Shown: in pieces, positions 43,501 to 54,500 of the stretch
Layout of the letters: the number at the start of each line of letters is the position of its first letter
Numbering within the stretch: position 1 is the first letter of the stretch
DNA from: Halichondria panicea
Taxonomy: Eukaryota; Porifera; Demospongiae; Suberitida; Halichondriidae
DNA: 64,000 nucleotides
Assembly (NCBI RefSeq): GCF_963675165.1
Contig: NC_087388.1
Span: 3,601,047-3,665,046 of the forward strand
Direction of reading: 5' to 3'
Notes under the pieces: model-generated
Databases searched by the model: none
What the model was told of the DNA's origin: nothing
What the model saw: the letters and a program-made list of their open reading frames with translations, nothing else
Program-made: the position numbers and the translations under genes

Positions 43501-46116
43501 TTTGCGCATGCGCAAAATTATTGGATAATTTCCCCGTAATGTTTGTTAACATAGCAGGCTAAATGTAGCTATTAGAATGCTATCACACGGGCTAGAAACC
43601 TTCACAATCGCACTTCTGTCCACTCTCTTCAATCCACTTCCGTTCGTTGTGACGTCATTGTTTTACTGAGTATTATACGATGATATCCGGAGTCCCCAGT
43701 TTCAGGGGATTATGTGGCGCATGCGCAAACAGTTGATACCAGGCCCTCTCTTCAAGGAAGAGCGGCTGGGATCGAGGCTAATTCTAACCGTGCATCCATA
43801 TAATTATATATACAATGTACGTCATATTTTTCTGTTCAGTTTTCAGTTCAGCTTCATTAGAACAAAATTGGGCTGGGTGACGAGGCTAACATTACACATG
43901 TACTGTTAAGACTTCATTGATATATGCAACTCTGACACCTCAGTTCCTAGGAATGCACCAGAAACGATATCCAACAGTCTAAAATCAATTTCTTGGCCTC
44001 CTGACCTCCCTGGATAGGCGTCCTTACAGTAGCAATATTATTTAATTTTGGTACTCATTTCCTTGTGTTTGTATCTACATGTATAGAGCCTCAAGACCGA
44101 GGTTGCATCTCTTCAGAGCGAGTGTTCTCAACTAAGAAGTAACAAAAATAAGAATGCTACAAAGTTGCAAAAGGTATGAAATTATGTCACGTACGTGCAT
44201 ACACAATTCATTGCTTTACATTACTCTAGGTTGAGCAAGCATGTCAGTTCAGAGAGAAAGAGCTGCATCAAGAAATGGAAACGTTAAAGGTACTTGTATT
44301 TTGTGGGCTATTACATGTATTTCATATGCAGGTGTGTTTAGATTCAATCTGGGTGGTTCCAGAAAAGTGATGTACTGTATACATAATTATGTTTAACTTA
44401 ATTGGTACTCGCAAACATTGCATTTATAGTTGAGCTATATAATTTATCTTGTTGTAAAATTTGAACAAATTGGCATCTCAATGGAATGTGTGTCTGTGCT
44501 GTTGTTGTTGTGCAGGTGTCTCTGCAGGTGGAGCTAGACAGCTTGGTTCATGAGCACAACAGAGTAGTATCTAATTTAAAGCAGGAGATTACCCAACTCC
44601 AGGTACTTTGCATATTTATTTTATGGCCTATACTTTTGCAGTAGTTAAGTAAAGCATGGATCTGTGAAGAATGTAAGCAGTGGGTATAGGGTTCAGTTTG
44701 GTATAATAACAATTAATTTTATTACTTCTTAGGTAAGACTATCAGATGAGCAGTCAACTGTGAGAGCAGTAAGGCTGCAGCAGAGAAAGGCTCTGGAGGG
44801 CCAGCAGAGATTAGTGGAGGAAGACCTTTCAAGGTACATGTACAGTGTACGTATAGGTTCAGTCATACATATTGCACTTATAAAATGTCAAACACACCTT
44901 TTACTCTTCTTCCAGGTCACTGAAAGACTCTGAGAGAGTCAAACACAAGTACTCCAAGACAAAGAAATATCTTCAAGACAAAGTACAAAACCATATAGTG
45001 CACTAAGCCTGTACATTTTGCTGCGTTACAGTAACATACATGTGCATACGTACATTTGTGCCTGTGTATAGTTAGTGTAGCACTACATTCTGTGTTCTTT
45101 ATGCTTCAGGTTTTTCAGCTGCAAAGAAGGCTGGATGACACCAAGTGTGAAGAAACACTGAGGTAAGTGTATGGCATGGTTTGATTACACTTACAAATGA
45201 TGTGCTTTATCTCAGACTTGATTATCGTTCCCCATATCAAGACAGTCTGGCCACTGCAACGGAGGACCATAATGTAAAAATATTTTGTTTGCTTGCTTAC
45301 GTACCTACCTACTGTACATGCTAATAAAGCATGTACCGATTAAGTGTCAATTGGTCATAACAGCGTGTACATATACGTACAGTGTGCTATATGTCATTGA
45401 GTGTTGAGTGGGTGCAACTCAGCTTTGACCAATTTGTATAGCAGAGCTACATTCCAATTACTTCTGTCAGAGGCATGTTTGAAGTCATTGTATGTAAGTG
45501 AGTAGATTTGCACACCATCAATTACTGTTGTTCTTGCAGGAACTTTTAAAGGCACTTTCCATTGAAGTAGATATTGTTGTGAGGAAACTGAGTGCAAGGG
45601 TGGACATCCCAGTGAGTGCTTACACCCACTATTATTACAGTCAACAAATTGTATACGCTTGTTTGGACTGAGCAATACATTTACGTGTGTCTGTGTATAA
45701 CCTTATTCTGAACCCAATGCTTGCAGGAATTTCTGACCATGCCTGCGGATACTGGCAGTGACACCAAGGCGTTGTTTGCAGAGCTTCTGGTAAGACCAAT
45801 CATCATTCCTACATGTAGCTGTGTGTGTATAATTACACCATGTTTCTTGTATTAGACAAAAACTCAGTGGTTAAAAAAGGAGGTGGTGCAATTGCTTGCC
45901 CATGAAGAGCAGCTGTGTGTTTTGTTGGATAGGAAGCAGTGCAACAAAGTTCGTTTTGCTTCAAATATGCATTCGTACAAACGTGCATGCATGTTTATTC
46001 TTTAAGAGAGGTAATTTAAGCAATTTATTTTGCATTAGGTTGGGAATGCCAATCGTCTCTGTGACAGTAGCCACTCAATCAGTAGAAAAAGTAGCTTGCA
46101 GTTGGAACACTTATAG
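33456..46116 (+). CDS. Coiled-coil centrosomal protein resembling CEP128
   Basis: Thirty exons: 33456-33635, 33686-33796, 34695-34849, 34957-35167, 35349-35423, 35754-35812, 35871-35988, 36057-36292, 36583-36850, 37332-37514, 37890-37978, 38167-38236, 38414-38477, 40372-40418, 40524-40571, 40690-40761, 41452-41523, 41580-41663, 41740-41802, 44087-44173, 44230-44289, 44516-44602, 44733-44833, 44916-44982, 45110-45162, 45216-45273, 45540-45611, 45727-45789, 45856-45948, 46039-46116. All junctions keep frame; about 1007 residues. An in-frame TAG just upstream supports the ATG at 33456. After a short polar N-terminus nearly everything is heptad-rich coiled coil. The C-terminus (TKTQWLKKEVVQLL, then SISRKSSLQLE) resembles the end of CEP128, a subdistal centriolar appendage protein of similar length. 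Coiled coils match each other easily, so the family is tentative; the gene structure is firm. Donor of the penultimate exon (gttcgt) is weak. Confidence 0.75.
34515..34618. repeat. (TC)n microsatellite
   Basis: About 100 bp of TC dinucleotides with CCC interruptions, in the third-exon-proximal intron of the CEP128-like gene (33797-34694). The long reading frames over it on both strands are low-complexity artefacts. The rest of this intron shows nothing distinctive. Confidence 0.9.
35488..35711. mobile_element. Family A-related short element
   Basis: Starts tagcctcgtccctgg and ends gagggcaaggcta. The inner arms also pair (tagaacggaaagtg against cactttccgttcta). It lies in an intron of the CEP128-like gene. 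No clear target duplication found. Confidence 0.5.
37608..37826. mobile_element. Family C MITE, copy 1
   Basis: Terminal arms atagcgcgaaattttcgagg and ctcgaaaatttcgcgctata are reverse complements; sub-terminal arms (atttcgtgg / ccacgaaat) also pair. It includes the block gtttgcggaagccacgcctt shared with the copies at 52862 and 60757. Confidence 0.7.
38531..39322 (+). repeat. Family B repeat, intact copy 1
   Basis: Runs from aacccgaggcgcgtgggcgg to cactttagtgctctagtt (792 bp) and is nearly identical to 39598-40354. The first 29 bp can form a hairpin (aacccg...cgggtt). A (GTTT)n run follows, then two tandem copies of a roughly 145-bp unit (ctgcgtttacagcatgg...). No frame is conserved. In the intron 38478-40371 of the CEP128-like gene. 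Confidence 0.75.
39598..40354 (+). repeat. Family B repeat, intact copy 2
   Basis: Same order and orientation as the copy starting at 38531, with a shorter (GTTT)n run and small indels. The 275 bp between the copies is unrelated, so this is not a simple tandem array. Confidence 0.75.
41061..41272. mobile_element. Family D/C-related hairpin MITE
   Basis: Ends tatagcgggaaattttcg and cgaaaacttcccgctata pair as inverted repeats. The interior is unlike the other copies. In an intron of the CEP128-like gene. Confidence 0.5.
41868..42491. mobile_element. TIR element with ~110-bp arms and 9-bp TSD
   Basis: The left arm from cagaggagggaggacacgat is matched by the reverse complement of the right arm for about 110 bp, with few differences (both include cattctttgaac and ttttctttctttataac). 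It is flanked by GTATCGTAT (41859-41867, 42492-42500). The centre holds degenerate repeats around ggtgcttctcacag. Long arms plus a 9-bp duplication fit a Mutator-like non-autonomous element. In the 2.3-kb intron 41803-44086 of the CEP128-like gene. Confidence 0.8.
43456..43780 (+). mobile_element. Family A element, internally deleted, with perfect 9-bp TSD
   Basis: Ends tagcctccttcacaaggcct and ctgggatcgaggcta, flanked by ATTCTAACC (43447-43455, 43781-43789). Compared with 15639-16207 it lacks about 240 bp near the left end. Non-coding. Confidence 0.85.
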
Positions 46117-46666
46117 TCACAATCTAGCATCGTTTATATTCAGGAAACACTTTTATCCACATTGTACATTGCTCATTGCTCAAGCAGACACACTGATCTC
46201 TTAATCTATACCAGTCGTGTTACACTGTCATGTGTTTTCTTTGGCTTGCCAAGTGTGTTACTCTTGTTGCACAGTGATTACTGTTATTTGTGCGTATTCG
46301 TTTTGAAAGCCAGGTGTTTCTATGACATTGGATGAGAGCATTTGGCTTTACAGTATTGTTCATAGAATTCACTAGACAGTGTTAATCAAAATGGGTTTTT
46401 CTCCCTTTTTTGTCTAAATGCTCTATATTGTGATCCAAGTAAATTGACATGGCAAGTTCAACAAATGTGTTTTTGAATGGAATTTGCCCTAAAGGAAGTG
46501 TCTGCTTGTACAGTTGAGTAGACCACACTTGCATGTCTTTAGTACAGTAGTGTCTGTGTATTGAACTGATCAGAGTGTTGATTTAGCTTGCTGTACACTC
46601 TAGCTGAAAGATTCAAGGAAGAGATTTTGTGCACATTCAGATCTATTGCTGTGCTGAGTGAAAGCC
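46117..46666. other. Intergenic region between CEP128-like and plexin-like genes
   Basis: 550 bp between the stop of the coiled-coil gene and the start of the receptor gene, same strand. It should hold the polyadenylation site of the first and the promoter of the second. I see no AATAAA, repeat or reading frame worth reporting. Confidence 0.5.
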
Positions 46667-48473
46667 ATGCCTGTGGCATCTTACCATTTTATATGGATCC
46701 TGTTACTGTGTTGCACTGCAGATCTCCAAGCTCATATGTTAAATGAGGCCCCTATGGATATGGTTGTTGCTGCTGAGAGTGTGTATATTTTGGGGAGCAG
46801 CAGTATCACACAGTTGCATCGGAATCTCTCTTTGCTTAATGAGGCTCCCTTGACATTCAAGCAGCAAGTTGAAGCCACTAGAAATGATGCATTGAGTATG
46901 GCTATCAGAGAGAATGAAACTGAATTGGTGGTATGTTTTGCTTATGGAAAATGCTTTCTGTTTTATATGGTCGACGATGGATACTGCACAGATGATAATT
47001 CTTTCATTGCTAGTTTTGGATATCCAACAAATGTTTTGCTCACTGACATAGAAATGAACTCTTTCTACATCGCTTTTCGTGCACTTGATCAAGGGTCTCA
47101 GTTGCGTTTTCTAAAACTAGAACAGTTCTCTATTGATGAGATCATTTATGATGACTTATACAGTGATTATTACGAGGAGGAACCAATACCATTGGAAATC
47201 AATAGAATTCGCTCCCTGTCGTTGAGTATAACCAACTCATCCTTTCGTGATCGCATATTTATCAATGCATTCAGACTCGGCAACCATGTGTATTTCGTGG
47301 GACGTGATGAAGATACTGATTCTATACCAAAAATTACTCTCATGAGAATCTGTGACAAAGGAAATCAGATGTTCAGTACTGAAGGATATGACGTTTACGA
47401 GATACGATTGTCTTGCGGACCTGTGTCTGCAGAAACCAACTTCACTGGAGTCTCCGTACTTGACAATACTATGGTGCTAGGACTAACTAATCGACGGTAC
47501 TCAAGGCACTGCACATTCAACCTCTCTCGCATTAACATGATCCTGGATAGTGCTTATGATCAATGCTCTTCTGGAGATTATGATAACCCGTTGCCATGGG
47601 CTATATACAACCGTCATAGCTGTACAACTTTCCAGGAGGTATAATTTTTTGGTTTATTATTAGGCTTACTGCAAAACCTATTGTGTGAATGCACTGTGCA
47701 TCTGAGTCTTGATCTGTTCACTACATGTATCTACAGATTGCAGAGTCTCGCTGCAATTTCGGATCACCCAACCAGGGAAGTGGAGGTATTGTGCCTGCAT
47801 TAGCCGTGAACTTTGCTGCTATAGGAGAAGTGGCTGTAGAAGTATGGAACTACTCTGTCCGTATTTCCTTGGCTGTTGCTGCTGACAATGTAATGCTCGT
47901 ATACTTGGCAGCCTCTAATGCAACAGGCCACTACTTGCTGAAGGTAATTAGATTTGATAAATATGTAGTCTAGCTAGCTGCATGTACATTCTCTATCTCT
48001 GCATGATGCATAATTACACTTTTTTTTTTGCAGTATTATAGTGGTGGTGATAGTGACACTATTCTAGTGGAAGAATATGAACACAGCCAGCCAATTGTGG
48101 TGTTGAAGCAAGCTGAAGACCACATATATGCCGCAACCAGTGTTGAGGTAACATTTACTAGTACAGGTTTAGAAATCTGATCTGGGTGCCTATGGGAGGT
48201 AATTTACACGTTGGAGTACAGGGCCGTAAGAAGATTTTTATGGGGGGGGGGGGCTTTCCTTTCAAATGGTTGTTCGACTTGTGTTAGTAGAAGCACCCTC
48301 ACGAGCAAACTGCTGCATGTTAAATTATGCCTCGATTGCGCATGCGCAGCGATTTATACGGTAGTGTGTGTGTGGACTGTTACAGCTGCTCATGGTGCAA
48401 GTATAGGCTTCTAATCATTATGCCTCGGTGCACATGCACAAGCGAGGTATACGGCTGTGTGTGTGTGTGCGTG

Positions 48474-48533
<60 letters not shown>

Positions 48534-51500
48534 TGTGTGTACCGCTGCAGCTGCTTAAGGATCAATGAAGTGAAAGTTTTCTATAGGCTTCTAGTCATGG
48601 ATTTTAGTGCGTGGATTTGCAAAATAATGCTTGTTCGCTTGGTTACTTGGGGTTACTTGGAATGCTATTGCAGCCTTTTCAGAAGAGTGCGTAAAAAAAC
48701 TTGTCCATCGAGTGTTACTACTATACTCAGTAGTTAGCTCTGCACTAGAACGCTAGCTATTGGTAGCTGCAAGAGTAAGAAGAGAGCTGCAAAGCTCTGC
48801 TAATGCAGCCATTAATTTTAGTTTTGGCATCGATCGTTTTTAACAACAATCATGGTCGATCATCCATCACCTACTCTTCGAGTTTCCCGGATTCTGCCTG
48901 CAAGCAGTAAAATTAATTAATGCATCATGATCCATTAATTAAAAAGCTATGTTATACCGTAAAGCGGGTAATTTTCTGGGGACAAAATATTCGTGGTTCA
49001 GCAATATTGAGACATTTCGTGGGTAATATTTTCGTGGTTGCTGCTTGCACTGCAGGTAAAGGTAGGCAAGGTCGCTTCATTCGTGGGTAAAATATTCGTG
49101 GTCAGACCTCCAACCACAAAAACCACGAATATTTTGCTCCACGAAAATTACCCGCTGTACGGTATAGCTTTGGCATCTCCACCGAAGCATCAGCACCCGC
49201 TGTGCTTTCATTTTTTCTTGAGTTATGGTGTGTTTTCAGACTTGTGTGTTGCAAAATCTGTTGATATAACTTGCTATTCTACTGCACTAGAACGCTAGCT
49301 ATTGGTAGCTGCACTAGTCAGAAAAGAGCTGCAAAGCTGTACTGTTTACGGACTGAAGTTTTGGCTTCCTTTTTTAGCAAAAATCATTGTCGACCATTTC
49401 CCACTCTTTTCACCATTCGGTGTTCTTTAGTTCTGCATCTACATGTAGCTAGTAGCTTCATTGCAGGAAAGCTTTGGCGCCTGCACCGATGCATCAGCAG
49501 CCGCAGTGTTTTCATTAGTTAAGTAGTCAAAAACAACTTGGACGAGTTATTATGGCACTAGCTAGCAGTCATCAAGCTTCGTAAAAAAAGTCTTAACTCG
49601 CTATAGAGAGGAAAATGACCTTTTAGTTGTAGGACGTACTACATGTACATGTATAATTATATACATGTAGTTACAGTATGAGGTAGTTTTGTTTTAGTAT
49701 TTTTATTGAATAGACTTGTTGATTGCAGTGAAGCTCCATCCATTAGTTTTGTCACAGTTTGAAATGACTGCATGCATGAAGGACAGTTGTCTCCCAGCCC
49801 CTCTAGTTCTTACATCCCTGCGTCCTGGTATATGCATGCACATAGAATCTAGTTGGCTGTTATAGTACCTATACTAGCTGTCATCACTAACCTTTTGATG
49901 TGTATATGTGTCCTAGCTGAGAACACAAACAGCATTTACTTGGCAACTATACATGTAGCAATGATCCGGCCAGCTAGACAACTTGGCCATTCCAAAACTG
50001 TAGCTACGTAGGTGGGCAAGTCTTTGCAGAAATGTACGTGTGTTTACTGGTTCCCACACTAATAGTAATAGCTATTATGGTATTTTTTTTCATGAAGGTT
50101 TTTCGCTACAAGGTCTTTAGTGACTGTTCCCAGTACTTCAGTTGTGACAGCTGCACAGCCATGAAAGACCCAGTGTGTGGATGGTGTGTGCTAGAAAACA
50201 AGTGCTCTCGTGCTCTTGTGTGTAACTCCTCAGAGTTGATTGGACGGTGGATAAATAATCAAAAACAGTGCATAGTCAATGTGTCTCTCAGTAACAAGTT
50301 TGCCACTATAGAAGGGCTATCAAATGTGAGTTTCTGGCAAAATTGTTTGAGGTTATACATTGTCTGTGTATATGCTTTACTAAGCATTAATTACTGCCCA
50401 CAAGTATAGTACACGTACATGTACATGAAGCTTTAATTCATTGTTTGACGCATGTAACTACATGCATAACTATATAACCATTCTCTAACAAGTCTAGTTA
50501 GTGTGAATGACTCCAAACTGCAGATTTCATTTGTGACAATACCAAGCACCAGTGTGTTCCCAAGCTTGACTAAGAACGAGTCTTTTACGTGTGTGTTCAC
50601 AGACATCAAAACTAAAACCATTCACAATTTGACAGTACAAGACAGTGCTTGTGTAGGTGATAACTTCAACCTCACTCTGCTCAACACTTCTTTCACACGT
50701 GAGTGCATGTTTATGCTTACTGTGGGAGTATGTAATTATCATACTCGCCAGTACTACCTGCTAGCAATCTACACTTTTCTGTTTATATAGAACTGTCGGT
50801 AAGGATTTTAAGTGATAATGACAGCCCTTCAATTGAATTCCACTCAAACTCTGTGTTGACTGTGTTTGACTGCTCACAATACAAAAGGTTTGAATAGCAA
50901 TTGGTATATATGTACAACCATGTGTGCTCACAATAGAATAGCGATCGGTGTATACATACAACCATGTGTGCACCATACATGTACGAACCATAGTTATAAT
51001 TATGTTTTGCTCAACTGAAGGTGTATTTCCTGTCAACATGCCCCTGGTTGTGGTTGGTGTGTGTATGACTACAAGTGCACAGCTGACAGTTCGACCTGCA
51101 GAGTGCCAACTGACTGGAGAGCAGCTCCACGGCACCATGTTCATGTTAGTATTATACAAACAAAATGTGGTTTACAATTATGATGGCACTTGTCCTTCAT
51201 CTTGTTGTTTAGACTCATACCTGTCCAATTTTGCTCAAACCACCGAGTGGTAGATATCTGCAACCTGTGGGAGTTAGTAAGAAGCTTAACCTGTCAACGC
51301 AGCATATTCCCCCTCCTGTAAGTTCATTATATTAATTAGCGTTGACTTACGATGAAAATTTACCATTTGTAGATATTGGGGCATAAATACGTCTGCAGGA
51401 TCAGATATCTTGGTAAACAATCAATTGATTTCGATGTGGAAGCTAAGTACACTCTTTCTTCTATGAATATCAGCTGTCAGTTTAAAAGAGAACAGGTATG

Positions 51501-54500
51501 TCAGGGTTTTTTCAGCTAGCATATTTTGCGTGAATGTGTTGCAAGCAGTGCTAGAATTACGTGTAAAACTACAATTATTTTATCCTGACAGACTAGGCAG
51601 TTGTTGCGAATGACATCAGGAGTTGGCGGTGCTCAATTGTCACTCCTTTATGTTGACAGCAACGGAACCATAAAAGAAAAGATAGATTTCAGTAGAGACA
51701 ATGACTCAGGTAATCTGCAGTATATAGGTATAATAAACATGTGTAATGACGTATCGTATCGTACGTACATGTACATGTAGTTACAGTGGAACCTTATTTA
51801 TCCGGACACCTTGGTTCCATAAGCAGGCCAGATAAGTGAATATAGTTCAAGTTCTGGTGCTTGATTAGAGTGGTGCTTTTATTAGATTTTTGCAGTATAG
51901 CTTAGATCCCACTTTAGTGTAGGGAATTGTATCGTGTAAGTAACTATGCTTGAGGATACTCCATGAATGTAATGTTGCCAGCTTGATACAGTATCCTATA
52001 TCATTAGCTGCTAGGCTAAGCTCTAAGCCAATAAAAAGTGTGATCTAAATCAGTTACATTTTGTAGATCATCAGCCATGAGGTACCGTATCTACATTATG
52101 TGTGGGGTAGTAGTATCCTTAGTTATACAGTCATATAAAGTGCCTATAATGTGACATATACACTTTGTACATGTGTACTATAGCTGTGAAGCTCGATCTT
52201 GCATTGTTTTATGTAAGCTGTGAGAATTTATATCAGCCCTCCATGAAATGTTCTCTCAATTCAGACAACTACCAAATGGATTTTGTCAATCCCTCAGACT
52301 TGATATCTCAGGAACCTTCCATCGAGCAATCTGATAGTAGGTTGCCTCACCAAGTTTTTTGTTATTTATTATATCCTGTCGCCTTAGTGCTTCTGTACGA
52401 CTGCTTTCAACTGGGTACGTCCTGCTCTACCTGCATGTCACTGAGATTAAGGCCTGAGGGCTTTGCCTGTGGCTGGTGCACTAGCTCAGGCTGCACTGTT
52501 TCCGGGGACTGTGATGGCATCTTCTACATACAGGACCTGTCAGGAAGGTTTTGTCCACATCCAATAATCCAGTAAGAGTAACAATGTTTATTTCTGGTTG
52601 CCTCTCGGTAGTGCAACCGATAATTATGAATAATCCTGACTGTTTTATAGCTATCAGTGGTGGTTCAGTTTGTTGCTTAATTCAGATCGGTGTCACCTTC
52701 CTCTGGGCCGATTCAAGGAGGAACGGTTGTCACTATCACTGGTGATGATCTAGGGATTGATTTAACCTCTATAGAATCAATCATGTTTGGACAACACCCA
52801 TGTTCTGTCATTGCAAATGAATACCAGCCAGGTGAGTCAACTTTGTACTCCTATAATTATACTGTATAGCGCGAAATTTTCGAGAGGCTTAATTTTCGCT
52901 GATTTCGTGGGTTAGCAATCCTACACGAAAATAAAGTCCACAAAAATTGTTGGAATTATCTGCTCTAACGTGCAAAGATTAAAGGCGTGGCTTCCGATAA
53001 GCAGTCATTCCACGAACATTGTGCAACGAAATGCTTTTACTAGGCCATTCCATGAAATATAATTTCCCAAAAATTTCGCGGTATGTATAGTAGTACATAC
53101 ATATACATCACTTTTATTGTCACTACCACAGGTCGAGTGATCAAGTGCACGACATCAGCAGCAACTGACTCAGAAACTGTGCACATCAGTCTTACTGTAA
53201 ATAGAGGTAGTCCAGGGCTAGTTGGGGCCACACCAATCTTTGAATTTCATTACGAGAACCCTACAATCACATCAATTTACCCACGATATGGTCCGATCAG
53301 TGGAGGCACTTTGGTGGCTATAGAGGGCTCCTCATTGAACACTGGGGATGATGGTTCTGCAGTGATCAGTCTAGCTGGACAGGATTGTGTCATCAGGTGA
53401 GTATATCCACTTACATGTAATTTACACTTTTCACAATTACGCTTCCAATTAATTTGTATGACTGTGTTTTATACTACTTTTAGGTCTAAGACTTCAGAGA
53501 GGATACTATGTGTCGCATCTCCTAATGAAGCTGATGATGGCTTCATTCATATCTCCATTGATGGTGCCAATATTTATGAGGGCTTTTACTTGTATTTGCC
53601 CGACCCTGTTATTTTCTCAGTATCACCATCTACCACAATTGAGTCGTAAGTTTGTGCATACATTACTCTATTGCTAACCTGACTGTCAGAATGTCATATT
53701 AATGTTTGTTTGCTACATGTATAAATGCATACGTTTACCAAGAAGAATTGCACGGTTTTTGTACGAATTTGCACAATGCGAATAACTTGCAACATTTTTT
53801 TATTACACAGAGGAGGCATCACTCTAACCTTTACTGGATCAAACCTAAACAGCACAGTGAAGCCCACACTGTTGGTATTTGAAGACCAACAGGAATATGT
53901 GGGGGTAAGTAATTGCTGTAAAAATGCTATATTGTATGTTCATCCATTGACAGCGTATCTCTAGAATTTTTAGTAAGAAGATATACTTTAGGGGTGGTAA
54001 ATTTTGTCAAATTGTTTTTATTCAGCTTAGAAATGTCTGCAGGTTTGTGAGGGTGTTAATGCTACTGCTTTAGAGTGCAAGGCTCCGAGATTGTCGTCAA
54101 TGCCCAATGGGAGCGTGAGGAGATATTCACCAAAACCTCTGAACTACACTATAATTATGGACAATGCTCCTCGTCCAAACACTACCAACCCTGAACTTAC
54201 GCTGATTACAAAATCAGATCCTGTCTTTGTCGAGATACAAGATGCTGATCAAGTTTACGTGCGGGGATCACAAGAATTTATTGCTATCCTTGTGAGTTGT
54301 GCTTCTATTTATGGTTACTAATAACTTGCAGACAGTTCTTAGCTAGATCAGTGAGCACTTTAATATAACTACCTTAATGTTACTATTATAGACGAGTAGT
54401 AATTTTAGCGTTTTTCAGATTTTTCTCTGTTTTTAGGGTACTAATTTTGGCAGATTTGTAGCAAATTCATTACCACAATAATATCTCAAAAGATGTATAA

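Larger units (their letters stand above)
48318..49240 (+). repeat. Family F dispersed repeat with nested family D MITE
   Basis: Contains the family F landmarks in order: gcctcggtgcacatgcacaa, ggcttctagtcatg, gcactagaacgctagctatt, aacaacaatcatgg and the final ctttggcatctccaccgaag. The family D MITE 48956-49163 interrupts it just before the final block. A partial second copy follows at 49286-49520. All within the large intron 48148-50097 of the receptor gene. Confidence 0.6.

Noticed and set aside
45896..46204. 102-codon frame as an alternative end of the CEP128-like gene
   Set aside because: Splicing 45948 to 46039 gives a C-terminus (SHSISRKSSLQLE) like the CEP128 end; the read-through frame looks like intron.
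46739..47358. Minus-strand frames under the Sema exon
   Set aside because: Shadows of the 972-bp plus-strand Sema exon.
48327..48737. 136-codon plus-strand frame with a CVCVRACVRACVRA run
   Set aside because: Translation of the (GTGC)n microsatellite inside a family F repeat.
52548..52575. Alternative donor at 52548 (gttttg) for the PSI3 exon
   Set aside because: The donor gtaaga at 52572 is stronger, keeps the CPHPIIQ segment typical before a plexin IPT module and gives the phase needed by the next exon.
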